This document shows positions 23,497 through 31,067 of a stretch of 31,067 nucleotides of DNA, in pieces. The notes under the pieces were generated by a model that made no database searches, was not told the DNA's origin, and worked only from the letters and a program-made list of their open reading frames with translations. Location of the stretch: NCBI GenBank assembly GCA_964394395.1, contig CAYMWV010000020.1, forward strand, positions 1 to 31,067, written 5' to 3'. Position 1 is the stretch's first letter; each line of letters begins with the position of its first letter. The stretch is from Sediminispirochaeta sp964394395 (GTDB taxonomy: Bacteria > Spirochaetota > Spirochaetia > DSM-16054 > Sediminispirochaetaceae). A program made the translations under genes and the position numbers.

Positions 23497-23540
23497 AACG
23501 TCCTGTTCAGTGCTGTAGCTCTGAAGCAGGACGTTTTTTT
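23497..23540 (+). terminator. Intrinsic terminator of rpmE, overlapping the lnt2 3' end
   Basis: AACGTCCTG (23497-23505) pairs perfectly with CAGGACGTT (23527-23535), extended by TTCAG/CTGAA (23506-23510 with 23521-23525, one G bulge), then a T-run to 23540. It works for plus-strand transcripts only: the other strand has no T-run after the stem. Most of it lies inside the last codons of lnt2 on the minus strand. Confidence 0.88.
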
Positions 23541-25072
23541 ATGCTCCAAATCCGGTATCCTAGAAGCAAAAGCAGCAGAAGAAGGGGAAACCAGTCCCCT
23601 AAGATCATATAAGCGGTTCGGTGTTCCGGTGGGGTGATGGGGGCTGCTACTGCCAGGGCTCCGTTGGTGTAAAGCGGAAGGGCTGCGGTAAGTTCTCCGC
23701 TGGAGAGGATAAGAGAGGTAACACCGGCATTGGTAGAGCGGGCTAGAGCTCTGCCGGTTTCAATTGACCGGTACCGGGCCGCTACGAAGTGTTGGGTCTC
23801 TCCGGTTACCGTTTTTGACCAGCTGTCGTTGGTTAGGTTGATAAAGAAGGAGGCTCCCAGCATTCCCTGGTTTCGGGTTATATAGGGGAAGCAATCTTCA
23901 AAGCAGATGGGAGTACCGATAAGTACCGCTTCGGCCTCTTTTTCCACCGGCATCAGATCCTCAATTGAACCCGGGGTCCAGCCGGCATTTTGCAGCCCCA
24001 CCTGGTTCTTTAAAAAGTTTCGGAAGGGTTCGAAATCCCAAAAGGGGACTCGCTCTGCAAAAGGAATGAGCTGGCTCTTTCCGTAGGTTTTTACCGGTAC
24101 ACCCTCCGGGTTGATCAAGGTGGCACTGTTCATCGCCTCCCAGCTCTCCTGGTCAAGGATATGAGGAACCCCGGTTAAGAGGGGCACCCCGATTTCGGCA
24201 AGAAAAGGAACAAACGGGTCGGCGGCGGGCTGTTTCTTATAGTACCCCTCAGCTCCGTAATAGGGATACTGCAGGCTATTCTCACTCCAGACTACCAGAT
24301 CTGTGTCCGGAGCATCCTCTAAACCCTCCCGGGTAAGCTCTTGCCCCTTCTCGATACTTCTTAACGCCTCCCCGTCCCGCCAGAAATCGGCGTTGGTCTG
24401 TACAAGAAGAAGCTTCATGGTGTCGTAATCGGCCAGACGAAGTTTCTCCTGCTGGTAGAGAAAGAGTCCCGAAAGAAGGAAGAGAGCGGCTGTTGCCGCC
24501 GCAAAGGCAGCTTCTTTGGGCATCTTGCCGGAAAGGATCGCCTCTCCTGCATATGCAGCAACCAGGGCGACCAGGAAGCTGATGGGCCACATACCCGCCA
24601 GAGCCGCAATTTGTGCCAGGGGTAGAATCCCCCCCATGGGATGGGAGAGGTAGTTCCAGGGAAAGGCAAGGAATCCTATACCCTTGAAAAACTCATAAAC
24701 AGTCCAGGCAGCGGCAAAGAGGAGGGGCCTTATCTCCTCTTTCTCCTTGGCGATAACAAAAAGCATGGGGCTGAAAAGGAGGAAGTAGAGAGCCATACCT
24801 AAACTGACCCCTGCCAGGGTCCAGAGGGAAAAATCCTCAAAATAGAGCATCCAGAAGAGCTGCAAAACGGTTCCCAGAAGGGCGAAACTTACCCCGGCAG
24901 TTATGGCCGACGACATCTTTGAGCAGCGCGTGAAGGCTATGTAGAGGGGAGTAAGAGCAATCAGCACCAAAGCTGGGGAGCCGTAATGGATCAGCTCGTT
25001 GGGCATTGACAGGGTGTATACAATCGCAGAGAACCCCGCCAGAAAGAGGGGTTTTGTCACCAATCTGTTCAT
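23507..25072 (-). CDS. lnt: Apolipoprotein N-acyltransferase (second copy)
   Basis: A 521-residue protein with several membrane helices (about 8-208) and a periplasmic nitrilase domain. The triad is intact: Glu264 (VWSENSLQYP), Lys332 (YGKSQLIPF) and Cys390 (TPICFEDCF). FAERVP carries the accessory Glu, and FINLTNDSW is present. A last membrane helix precedes the C-terminus (GDWFPLLLLLLLLGYRIWSI). The sequence is clearly diverged from the first lnt, so this is an old duplication or a separately acquired paralogue. It probably works on the same reaction, or on a different lipoprotein set or acyl donor (inference). The ATG has no clear ribosome site. Its last ~11 codons carry the rpmE terminator on the other strand. 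Confidence 0.94.
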   Translation of the reverse strand: MNRLVTKPLFLAGFSAIVYTLSMPNELIHYGSPALVLIALTPLYIAFTRCSKMSSAITAGVSFALLGTVLQLFWMLYFEDFSLWTLAGVSLGMALYFLLFSPMLFVIAKEKEEIRPLLFAAAWTVYEFFKGIGFLAFPWNYLSHPMGGILPLAQIAALAGMWPISFLVALVAAYAGEAILSGKMPKEAAFAAATAALFLLSGLFLYQQEKLRLADYDTMKLLLVQTNADFWRDGEALRSIEKGQELTREGLEDAPDTDLVVWSENSLQYPYYGAEGYYKKQPAADPFVPFLAEIGVPLLTGVPHILDQESWEAMNSATLINPEGVPVKTYGKSQLIPFAERVPFWDFEPFRNFLKNQVGLQNAGWTPGSIEDLMPVEKEAEAVLIGTPICFEDCFPYITRNQGMLGASFFINLTNDSWSKTVTGETQHFVAARYRSIETGRALARSTNAGVTSLILSSGELTAALPLYTNGALAVAAPITPPEHRTAYMILGDWFPLLLLLLLLGYRIWSIKKRPASELQH

Positions 25073-25135
25073 GGAAGTATCATACTGATTAAGTGGCTAT
25101 GTATCCACCCTGTAATAGGAAGGGGGCTAAGTAAA

Positions 25136-25156
25136 ACCACCGGTTTTACCGGTGGT
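25136..25156. promoter_or_regulatory. Perfect 21-bp dyad between divergent lnt2 and galK
   Basis: ACCACCGGT-TTT-ACCGGTGGT is a perfect 9-bp inverted repeat with a 3-base centre in the 156-base divergent gap. It has AAAA on one side and a loose T-rich run on the other, so it could be an operator for a dimeric regulator or a terminator-like insulator. No gene ends toward it from either side, which favours an operator. Confidence 0.5.
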
Positions 25157-25228
25157 CGTTTATTTTAGTTGCAATGACCCTCTTTTTCCATTACCATGAA
25201 GTTGACCTATTTGCGTTAAAGGACGCCT

Positions 25229-26383
25229 ATGAAGGAATTAATTGCTCGCCACAAGGCGGAGTACGGATGTGAACCTGAAGTTATCGCCTCAGCACCGGGT
25301 GTTCTCAATATTATGGGGGAACATACCGATTTTTCAGAGGGTTTTGTATTAATGACTGCCCTCAACCGCAGCTGTGAGGTGGCTATCTCGCGAAGAAAAG
25401 ATAATTCTCTCCGTTTTTATGCTGCCGATGTTCATGAGCGTAAGCGAACTACTGTGGCTAACCTCAAATATAAGCGGGAGGATCGTTGGGCCAACTATCC
25501 AAAAGGGGTGCTCTACGAACTGATGCAGCTCGGTTGTGATTTCAAGGGCCTCAATATCAGTTTCAGCGGCAATATCCCCCAGGGTATTGGTCTAGGCTCT
25601 TCTGCAGCCCTTGGGCTGGGGACTGGAATGGCCATGCGGGAGCTCTTTGGCTATGAACTTGAGGATATTCGGCTGGTTCAGATCGTTTATCTCTCAGAGA
25701 GTGCCTTTATTGGCCTGCCTGAACAGATTACAGACCAGTTTGTCTCCTGTTTTTCCCGGCCAGGGAAGGCTCTCTTCCTCGATCTTCACAATCTTGAGTA
25801 TAAACAGGTGCCGATGGAACTGAAGCGGGCACACCTGATCCTGACAAACAGTAATGTGAATCAGAATTACGCAAAGGAGGAGCTCTCCGAGCGGTATGAT
25901 GAAGCACTGGAGGGTATTGCCAAACTGCAAAGTCACTCCAGGGGTAGATCATTACGGGAATACAGTGAGCAGGAACTGAAGGAGGGAGTTTCAGAGCTTG
26001 CCGAGTCAGCTCGCCGCCTCTGTCTCCATGTGATAGGGGAGAACCGGAGGGTCAAGGAGGCCCGGATAGCCATGTCAAGCGGCGATCTGGCCGGTTTGGG
26101 AAAGCTTATGACCCGCTCCCAGGAAAGTCTGCGGGACAATTTTGAGGTTTCCTGCCCCGAAATAGATTGGCTGGTAAAAAGAGCAGGGGAGGTAGAGGGC
26201 TGTTATGGATCCAGATTGATCGGCCCCGGTTTTGGAGGCTGTACCGTAACGCTGTTGGAACGGGACTCCCTGACCGAATATAAAGAGCGGCTGGAAGAGT
26301 ACGAACGAATTTTCGGCTTTCATCCGGATATCTTTGTCTGCGATCCTTCGGATGGGGCCAAGATTCTCTTTTCAAACCGATGA
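25229..26383 (+). CDS. Galactokinase-like GHMP kinase with altered active-site arginine
   Basis: A 384-residue protein of normal galactokinase length. The GHMP ATP motif PQGIGLGSSAALGLG (about 118-131), the catalytic-base region ITDQFVSCF (Asp169) and the C-terminal GPGFGGCTV motif are present. The galactokinase signature APGRVNLIGEHTDY reads APGVLNIMGEHTDF here, so the usual Arg is Val25. The usual PCGIMDQ reads PEQITDQ. Galactokinase phosphorylates galactose at C1 with ATP. These changes near the sugar and phosphate may mean another sugar substrate. No galT, galE or transporter gene is beside it. AAGGACG precedes the ATG. surE follows 20 bases later. Confidence 0.82.
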   Translation: MKELIARHKAEYGCEPEVIASAPGVLNIMGEHTDFSEGFVLMTALNRSCEVAISRRKDNSLRFYAADVHERKRTTVANLKYKREDRWANYPKGVLYELMQLGCDFKGLNISFSGNIPQGIGLGSSAALGLGTGMAMRELFGYELEDIRLVQIVYLSESAFIGLPEQITDQFVSCFSRPGKALFLDLHNLEYKQVPMELKRAHLILTNSNVNQNYAKEELSERYDEALEGIAKLQSHSRGRSLREYSEQELKEGVSELAESARRLCLHVIGENRRVKEARIAMSSGDLAGLGKLMTRSQESLRDNFEVSCPEIDWLVKRAGEVEGCYGSRLIGPGFGGCTVTLLERDSLTEYKERLEEYERIFGFHPDIFVCDPSDGAKILFSNR

Positions 26384-26403
26384 TTAATCCTATATAGTAA
26401 GCT

Positions 26404-27171
26404 ATGCGGATATTGCTTAGCAATGATGATGGAATCAGGAGCTCTGGCCTCGAAATCCTTCGTAGATGGCTGGAAAAGGATCATGAGGTTTGGATAGCTG
26501 CCCCGGAGGAGGAGCAGAGTGGTAAAAGCCATTCTGTTACCCTCCGCGATCCGGTCCGGTTCCGTAAAGTAGAGGATCAGGTTTTCGCCTGCGGAGGAAC
26601 TCCGGCGGATTGTGTGCTTTTCTCACTTCTGGGAGCTCTTCCCCTGTCTTTTGATATGGTGGTCAGCGGTATTAACAGGGGGCCTAATCTGGGGACCGAT
26701 ATCATTTTTTCCGGCACCGCTGCAGCAGCGCGGCAGGGAGCTCTCTCCGGAATCCCCTCAGTGGCTGTTTCGGTGGCTCCCATGCACCCTCCCTGGCCCT
26801 TTGAGACAGCCGCCGAGTTTACGGCCTTAAACCTTGAGCTCTTTAAATCTCTCTGGACGGACGATCATTTCATCAACATAAACGTACCGTTTCTGAGCGC
26901 TGATAGCGTGCCGGAGGTTGCCATAACCCACCTTTCCCGCCGTATCTATGACGACAAACTCACATCCATGGTTGGTCCCAGGGGCGAAACCTATTATATG
27001 TTAGCGGGGGATACGGTTCATGCGGAAGATGAACCTGGTTCGGACTGGGAAGCGGTTGGAAAGGGGATTATTTCGGTTTCCCCGGTGTTTCTTCATCCCA
27101 TGAACCATCGAGAGATCGAGCTTTACCAGTCCAGCTCTTTCAAGGTGCCGAGCTGTGAAGAATCTGCTTGA
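26404..27171 (+). CDS. surE: SurE, 5'/3'-nucleotidase
   Basis: A 255-residue protein with the SurE metal site: Asp8/Asp9 (ILLSNDDG), Ser39 (EEQSGKSHS) and Asn91 (VVSGINRGPNLGTDI), followed by YSGTAAAA-type FSGTAAAARQGAL. It removes phosphate from nucleoside monophosphates and short polyphosphates and is linked to stationary-phase stress survival. No clear ribosome site precedes the ATG. Its 3' end overlaps the following TPR gene by 17 bases, so the two are translationally coupled. It is not beside pcm, its common partner in proteobacteria. Confidence 0.96.
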   Translation: MRILLSNDDGIRSSGLEILRRWLEKDHEVWIAAPEEEQSGKSHSVTLRDPVRFRKVEDQVFACGGTPADCVLFSLLGALPLSFDMVVSGINRGPNLGTDIIFSGTAAAARQGALSGIPSVAVSVAPMHPPWPFETAAEFTALNLELFKSLWTDDHFININVPFLSADSVPEVAITHLSRRIYDDKLTSMVGPRGETYYMLAGDTVHAEDEPGSDWEAVGKGIISVSPVFLHPMNHREIELYQSSSFKVPSCEESA

Positions 27172-27841
27172 AACAGGAGTAGCTTTTTATCGAGCCAAGC
27201 GCTATGAAACAGCGCTGGACTACTTTACCTCTCTGGAACTGGACCCTTCACAGGAACCTGATATAGCCTACTACCTGGGGCTCTGCTATACCAAATTGGA
27301 AAAGTATGATGAAGCTTTACTTTACCTGGAACAGGTTGTAACAAACCATGACGATTTTCTTCATATCTACCAATGCCGAATGATGCTCGGCTACATCTAC
27401 AATATTACCGGAAGATATCGGCTTGCCGAATTTGAGATGAGAGAGCTTTTAGAATCGGGATTTGAGTCACCCCAGGTCTATTCCACCCTCGGTTTCGCCC
27501 TATTCAGTCAGGGAAAGCACGATCTGAGCCTGGATTACTATCTGAAAGCGCTGGAACTGGAGCCGGGTAACATGAATGCCCTCAACTCTGCCGGTTACAC
27601 CATGGTGGAGATGGAGAGAGAGCTTGCGGAAGCTTCTGGTCTGATAAAGAGTGCTCTTGAGGCGAGTCCGGAGCATCCTGCCTATCTCGATTCCCTGGGA
27701 TGGGCGCTCTTTAAGCTGGGAAGGTTGCGGGAGGCGAGACGAACCCTTAAGCGGGCGTATGAGCTTTCTCATGGAAACAGGATCATAGCTCGCCATCTGA
27801 GAACCGTGATTGACAAGATTGGAGACGAGGAAGATGATTAA
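27155..27841 (+). CDS. TPR-repeat protein
   Basis: A 228-residue soluble protein made almost wholly of about six TPR helix pairs. Examples are TGVAFYRAKRYETALDYFTS, YYLGLCYTKLEKYDEALLYL, MMLGYIYNITGRYRLAEFEM, STLGFALFSQGKHDLSLDYY and LDSLGWALFKLGRLREARRT. There is no signal peptide. TPR proteins act as protein-binding scaffolds; the partner is not known. It starts with GTG inside the end of surE and its end overlaps the next gene by a few bases, so it may belong functionally with the exported TPR/NHL protein downstream. Confidence 0.85.
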   Translation: MKNLLETGVAFYRAKRYETALDYFTSLELDPSQEPDIAYYLGLCYTKLEKYDEALLYLEQVVTNHDDFLHIYQCRMMLGYIYNITGRYRLAEFEMRELLESGFESPQVYSTLGFALFSQGKHDLSLDYYLKALELEPGNMNALNSAGYTMVEMERELAEASGLIKSALEASPEHPAYLDSLGWALFKLGRLREARRTLKRAYELSHGNRIIARHLRTVIDKIGDEEDD

Positions 27842-29957
27842 GGGTATGAAGAAAGGTTTTCTTCTCTTCGCTTTAACAGGGGTACTGTGGTTTTTCCCCT
27901 TGCCTCTTCCCGCTCAGGAAGGTGCTGCCCAGGAAGAGTCCCTCCAGGAGGATTCGGCTCAGGAAGGGGTGACTGGCGAGAATGGAGAGAGTATCTTTAT
28001 TGACATGGAAGCGGTTGATGCGGATGAGGCTTTCATGTCCGGCCTCCGTTCCTTCCATAACGGAGAGTATGCCAATGCGCTCCTCTCTTTTGAACGCAGC
28101 CTTTCCTGGAAGCCCGAACGTCCTTTAACATGGTTGTGGCTTGCTAACACATATTATCGCCTCGGACTGCCCGACCTGGCGATCAGTCAGTGGCGGCGGG
28201 TCATGGAAACTGAATACGCCACAGCAGCACTCCGGGATCGCCTGGATGCTCTCCTCTACCAGAAGAGTCTAGGTCCTCAGCTCTCCCCAGTCTCCCGGTT
28301 CGTGGAAGTTGATAGCTTGGAGGGAAGTACCGAAGAGTTTAACCTCTTTCTTGGACCTACATCAGTCTTACCTGGCCCCGATGGCGGAAGCTACATCGTC
28401 TCCTTTGCTTCCAACGAGCTTGTCTTTGTCAGCATAAACGGAATTGTGGAACGTCGGATTCGGGGAGGGCTCGAAGGCTTGAATCGCCCCTTTGATGCGG
28501 TAATTGGCCCAGAGGGAAGGCTTTTTATCTCCGAGTATAAGGGGGACCGGATAGTCAGAACCAACCAGGAGGGGGGTGCAATCTTCCGTTTTGGAGGAAA
28601 GGGAAGGCAGGAGGGGGAGCTTTTAGGTCCCCAGTTCCTCGCCTTTGATGGTGAGGGTTATCTCTATGTCAGCGAACAGGGCAACCGGAGGATTTCCAAA
28701 TTCGACAGCGAAGGGAATTTTATCCTCAGTTTCGGCACCCGGAGCGGCTCTTTCCCCGGTTTTCGGGAACCTACCGGCTTGGCAGTGGTGGAGGGGATTC
28801 TCCATGTGGCAGATGGGAGGAGAAAGCTTATCTACCGCTTTGATCCAAGCGGCAACTATCTTGGAAAGAGTGGGGGGGATCTTTTCACCGCTCCTGAGGG
28901 ACTACGGAATGTGGGAGAGGGGAAGATCCTTGTATCGGACACCGAGAGATTGCTGCTATACGATCCGGAGGCTGATACGGCGGAGCTTCTGGTGGAAGCT
29001 CTCCCGGGAAGCAAGATGGTAAATGCCGATTTTGATGTCAACGGTAATCTGGTCATCTCCGATTTTTCCCGGAATGCCCTGATCAGGTATGCCGATTTTA
29101 ACCAGCTCTACGGAAGTATGGTGGTCCGGATAGAGAGAGTTCTGGAAGAGCGCTTCCCTCGGGTAGTTGCTGAGGTTTCGGTAGCCTCCCGGAGGGGTGA
29201 TCCGATGATAGGCATGGAGTCGGTGAATTTTCTGCTTACCGAAAACAGGATAGAGGCTTATGATGTGGAGTTTTTGGGGTCGGTGGATACGCTTGATGAA
29301 GGAGCGCTGGCGATTATTGCAGAACGATCCCCCGCTGCGGAAGGGTATAGTACAGCCTTTGGAGAGGGACTCAGTACTATTGGAGCTGAATCTGCCGGAC
29401 GTTTTGATTTCTCCTTTGTGGAGGCCGGAGAGGTTCCGGTAAGGAGTGTGGAATCGACTCCCTATGCCGATCCTCTCATTGAGGCGCTTCTCCGGGGAGC
29501 GGGAAAGGGTTCGACTGGATGGCAGTGTGATACTGCTATCCGCCTGGCCGCATCGGGGCTGGTGGATGAGACGAAAAAGCGGGGTATCATTCTCTTCGCC
29601 TCCGGTGAGCCTGCTCGTGACGGTTTCGGCAGGTATGAGCTGGTAGAGATAGCCCGATTTCTCGATGTCAATCACATCACCTTTTACGTTGTATATCCCG
29701 GTAGCGGAGCGGTGCCCGATGAATACCGTTATCTGGCGGAGAAAAGCGGAGGAAAGGTGATTCCGCTTTTTCGTCCTGAGGGGATAGCTAGTGTGGTGGA
29801 GGATCTCCTGTCGGTGCGTGGGGGGCGCTACCTTCTGGAATATACCAGCCGGCTTGATGATGACCTGGGGCGAAAGTATCTTCCTGTGGAAGTACAAGCT
29901 TTCCTCTATGGCCAGAGCGGCCGGGGGGAGTCCGGCTATTTTGCTCCCTTGCAGTAG
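27834..29957 (+). CDS. Exported TPR / NHL-propeller / degenerate VWA-like protein
   Basis: A 707-residue protein. A signal peptide (1 to about 27, GFLLFALTGVLWFFPLPLPA) is followed by four QE-rich 5-residue repeats and then TPR units (about 63-120, FMSGLRSFHNGEYANALLSF). An NHL-type beta-propeller follows (about 155-420; blades such as GPEGRLFISEYKGDRIVR, DGEGYLYVSEQGNRRISKFD, FDVNGNLVISDFSRNALIRY). The C-terminal part looks like a von Willebrand A domain (KKRGIILFASGEPA, ITFYVVYPGSGAVPDEY), but the metal-binding DxSxS position reads AERSPA, so metal binding is probably lost. It is likely periplasmic or surface-bound and binds proteins or carbohydrates (inference). The ATG at 27834 overlaps the TPR gene stop. 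Confidence 0.82.
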   Translation: MIKGMKKGFLLFALTGVLWFFPLPLPAQEGAAQEESLQEDSAQEGVTGENGESIFIDMEAVDADEAFMSGLRSFHNGEYANALLSFERSLSWKPERPLTWLWLANTYYRLGLPDLAISQWRRVMETEYATAALRDRLDALLYQKSLGPQLSPVSRFVEVDSLEGSTEEFNLFLGPTSVLPGPDGGSYIVSFASNELVFVSINGIVERRIRGGLEGLNRPFDAVIGPEGRLFISEYKGDRIVRTNQEGGAIFRFGGKGRQEGELLGPQFLAFDGEGYLYVSEQGNRRISKFDSEGNFILSFGTRSGSFPGFREPTGLAVVEGILHVADGRRKLIYRFDPSGNYLGKSGGDLFTAPEGLRNVGEGKILVSDTERLLLYDPEADTAELLVEALPGSKMVNADFDVNGNLVISDFSRNALIRYADFNQLYGSMVVRIERVLEERFPRVVAEVSVASRRGDPMIGMESVNFLLTENRIEAYDVEFLGSVDTLDEGALAIIAERSPAAEGYSTAFGEGLSTIGAESAGRFDFSFVEAGEVPVRSVESTPYADPLIEALLRGAGKGSTGWQCDTAIRLAASGLVDETKKRGIILFASGEPARDGFGRYELVEIARFLDVNHITFYVVYPGSGAVPDEYRYLAEKSGGKVIPLFRPEGIASVVEDLLSVRGGRYLLEYTSRLDDDLGRKYLPVEVQAFLYGQSGRGESGYFAPLQ
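27912..27971 (+). repeat. Four degenerate 15-bp repeats after the signal peptide
   Basis: AQEGA-AQEES-LQEDS-AQEGV (residues 27-46) are encoded by four imperfect 15-base units (GCTCAGGAAGGTGCT and relatives). They lie at the predicted mature N-terminus of the TPR/NHL protein and are likely an unstructured spacer that can change length. Confidence 0.8.
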
Positions 29958-29965
29958 GCCCTCTG

Positions 29966-30253
29966 GTGAAGCATCCCTTAAAGCGGCTTCATAAGAGGTG
30001 GGAAGGGCTCTGTCTTCGCTGCGGCAAGTGCTGCTATGAGAAAACGATAGAGGATGGGGTTCTGGAAGTGCATGATGATCGACCCTGTCCCTGCCTCGAC
30101 ACTAAAACCATGGAGTGTCGGGTCTATGAAAAACGCTTCTCCTACATACCCGAATGTTCCCGGATGACCCTCCTTAAAGCAATTTTTGCCTCCTGGCTTC
30201 CCGAGTCATGCGGCTATGTTCAGTGGGCGAAACGAATTCACCTTCGACCTTGA
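29966..30253 (+). CDS. YkgJ-family cysteine-cluster protein
   Basis: A 95-residue protein with the CxxCxxCC signature (Cys16, 19, 22, 23: CLRCGKCCYE), plus Cys41, Cys43, Cys51, Cys64 and Cys82, as in the YkgJ/UPF0153 zinc- or iron-binding group. It probably binds metal, and the function is not known. The start is GTG at 29966, eight bases after the previous stop, without a clear ribosome site. The cysteine desulfurase gene that follows is suggestive of a shared iron-sulfur theme, but that is inference from position only. Confidence 0.82.
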   Translation: MKHPLKRLHKRWEGLCLRCGKCCYEKTIEDGVLEVHDDRPCPCLDTKTMECRVYEKRFSYIPECSRMTLLKAIFASWLPESCGYVQWAKRIHLRP

Positions 30254-30287
30254 CTAAGCCTTTCCATGGCAGTACCTTTTTCATAGT

Positions 30288-31067
30288 ATGAATAATCCAA
30301 TCTATTTTGATAATAATGCGACCACTCCGGTGGATCCTGAGGTAAAAACCGCTTTTATTGATGCTCTTGAGCTGTTTGGAAACGCCTCGAGTATGCACGG
30401 TTTTGGTCGAACAGCCCGACAAGCCGTTGAAGAGGCCCGTTCCAGCCTCGCTGCACTTATCGGCGCGGATACCAAGGAGCTCCTTTTTTCCGGGGGAGGG
30501 TCGGAATCGAACAATATGGTTTTGAAGAGCGTGCTTCATCCCGACCATCCTCGTCACCGGGGAAAGGTGATCATCAGCACCATCGAACATCCCTGCGTTC
30601 TGGAGAGTGCCCGGTATCTACAGAAGCTGGGGGTGGCTGTTTCAGAGATCGGGGTGGACCCGGATGGAAAGGTCGACCTGAAGCAGCTTGAAGGGGAGCT
30701 GGATGAATCGGTTGCCCTCATTTCCATCATGCTGGCCAACAATGAGATTGGTACGATCCAGGATATTGGGAAGATATCCGGGATGGCGAAGAAATACGGA
30801 ATTCCCGTCCATACCGATGCGGTACAGGCGGTAGGAAAGATTCCGGTGGACGTTGATCGGCTGGGGATTGATTATCTTACCCTTTCGGCCCATAAACTAT
30901 ACGCACCCAAGGGGGTGGGGGCTCTCTACCATCGGCCTGGAGCGCCCCTCTTTCCCCTTATCCACGGGGGACATCAGGAGGAGGGCCTCCGGGCGGGAAC
31001 GATCAACGCCCCCTCGATTATTGCTTTCGGCACTGCTGCTGCCAAGGCCTCCCAAATCCTGGAAGAG
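30288..31067 (+). CDS. Cysteine desulfurase, NifS/IscS-like (5' part, runs off the window)
   Basis: The first 260 codons of a PLP enzyme are in the window and remain open to the last base. IYFDNNATTPVDPEV opens the protein. GGGSESNNMVLKSV, His101 (TIEHPCVLE), Asp177 (VHTDAVQAVGK) and the PLP lysine Lys203 (LSAHKLYAPKGVGALY) are visible, then GGHQEEGLRAGTIN. It takes sulfur from cysteine to supply iron-sulfur clusters or tRNA thiolation. The ATG at 30288 has no obvious ribosome site. The C-terminal persulfide loop cysteine, which would separate the NifS/IscS and SufS types, lies beyond the window. Early residues favour the NifS/IscS type. Confidence 0.93.
   Translation, partial: MNNPIYFDNNATTPVDPEVKTAFIDALELFGNASSMHGFGRTARQAVEEARSSLAALIGADTKELLFSGGGSESNNMVLKSVLHPDHPRHRGKVIISTIEHPCVLESARYLQKLGVAVSEIGVDPDGKVDLKQLEGELDESVALISIMLANNEIGTIQDIGKISGMAKKYGIPVHTDAVQAVGKIPVDVDRLGIDYLTLSAHKLYAPKGVGALYHRPGAPLFPLIHGGHQEEGLRAGTINAPSIIAFGTAAAKASQILEE

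Noticed and set aside
30250..30278. TTGACT followed by TACCTT before the cysteine desulfurase gene
   Set aside because: The -10 is poor, and the start would leave almost no leader before the ATG.
30288..31067. Cysteine desulfurase as a truncated pseudogene
   Set aside because: The frame is open up to the last base of the window, so it is cut by the window edge and not by a mutation.

Overview
This window comes from a Gram-negative-type spirochaete of moderate G+C content, probably in the Spirochaetaceae. The evidence is a 1140-residue membrane-anchored coiled-coil protein of the kind spirochaetes carry, two apolipoprotein N-acyltransferase genes, two bactofilins with a membrane-anchored M23 peptidase, and a DnaK with the Gram-negative layout. 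This placement is inferred from gene content only. The window is dense ordinary chromosome. No tRNA, rRNA, IS element, prophage or CRISPR array is visible, and no gap without a gene exceeds about 160 bases.

Layout. 1-930: the 3' end of a TonB-like gene interrupted by an in-frame TAA, then a HAD hydrolase. 975-4397: the giant coiled-coil protein. 4536-8365: grpE-dnaK-dnaJ, followed by an orphan gene (8377-8937), an exported protein with four calcium-loop-like repeats (9006-9440) and the rRNA methyltransferase rlmB (to 10197). 10233-13394 on the minus strand: tatD, dusB and purD, convergent with rlmB. 13553-21536 on the plus strand: a nearly gapless run of M23 peptidase, bactofilin 1, YaaR (DUF327), RicT/YaaT, S20, HU-like protein, Lnt, response regulator, small TPR protein, bactofilin 2 and cinA. 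21623-23479: rho and rpmE. 23507-25072 (minus): a second lnt. 25229-31067 (plus): galactokinase-like kinase, surE, a TPR protein, a TPR/NHL-propeller/VWA-like exported protein, a YkgJ-type cysteine-cluster protein and the first 260 codons of a cysteine desulfurase.

How the genes fit together. The central block mixes envelope and shape functions (M23 peptidase, two bactofilins, two Lnt enzymes) with regulatory and informational genes (RicT, YaaR, S20, HU, a response regulator, Rho, L31). The most unusual parts are the response regulator with a degenerate histidine-kinase-like tail, placed with a stand-alone cyclase-type TPR tail and a bactofilin, and the M23-bactofilin-YaaR-RicT run. Regulatory signals that can be read directly include a near-consensus promoter before the M23 gene, a leader hairpin before rpmE, a strong rpmE terminator written inside the last codons of lnt2, and a perfect 21-bp dyad between the divergent lnt2 and galK genes.
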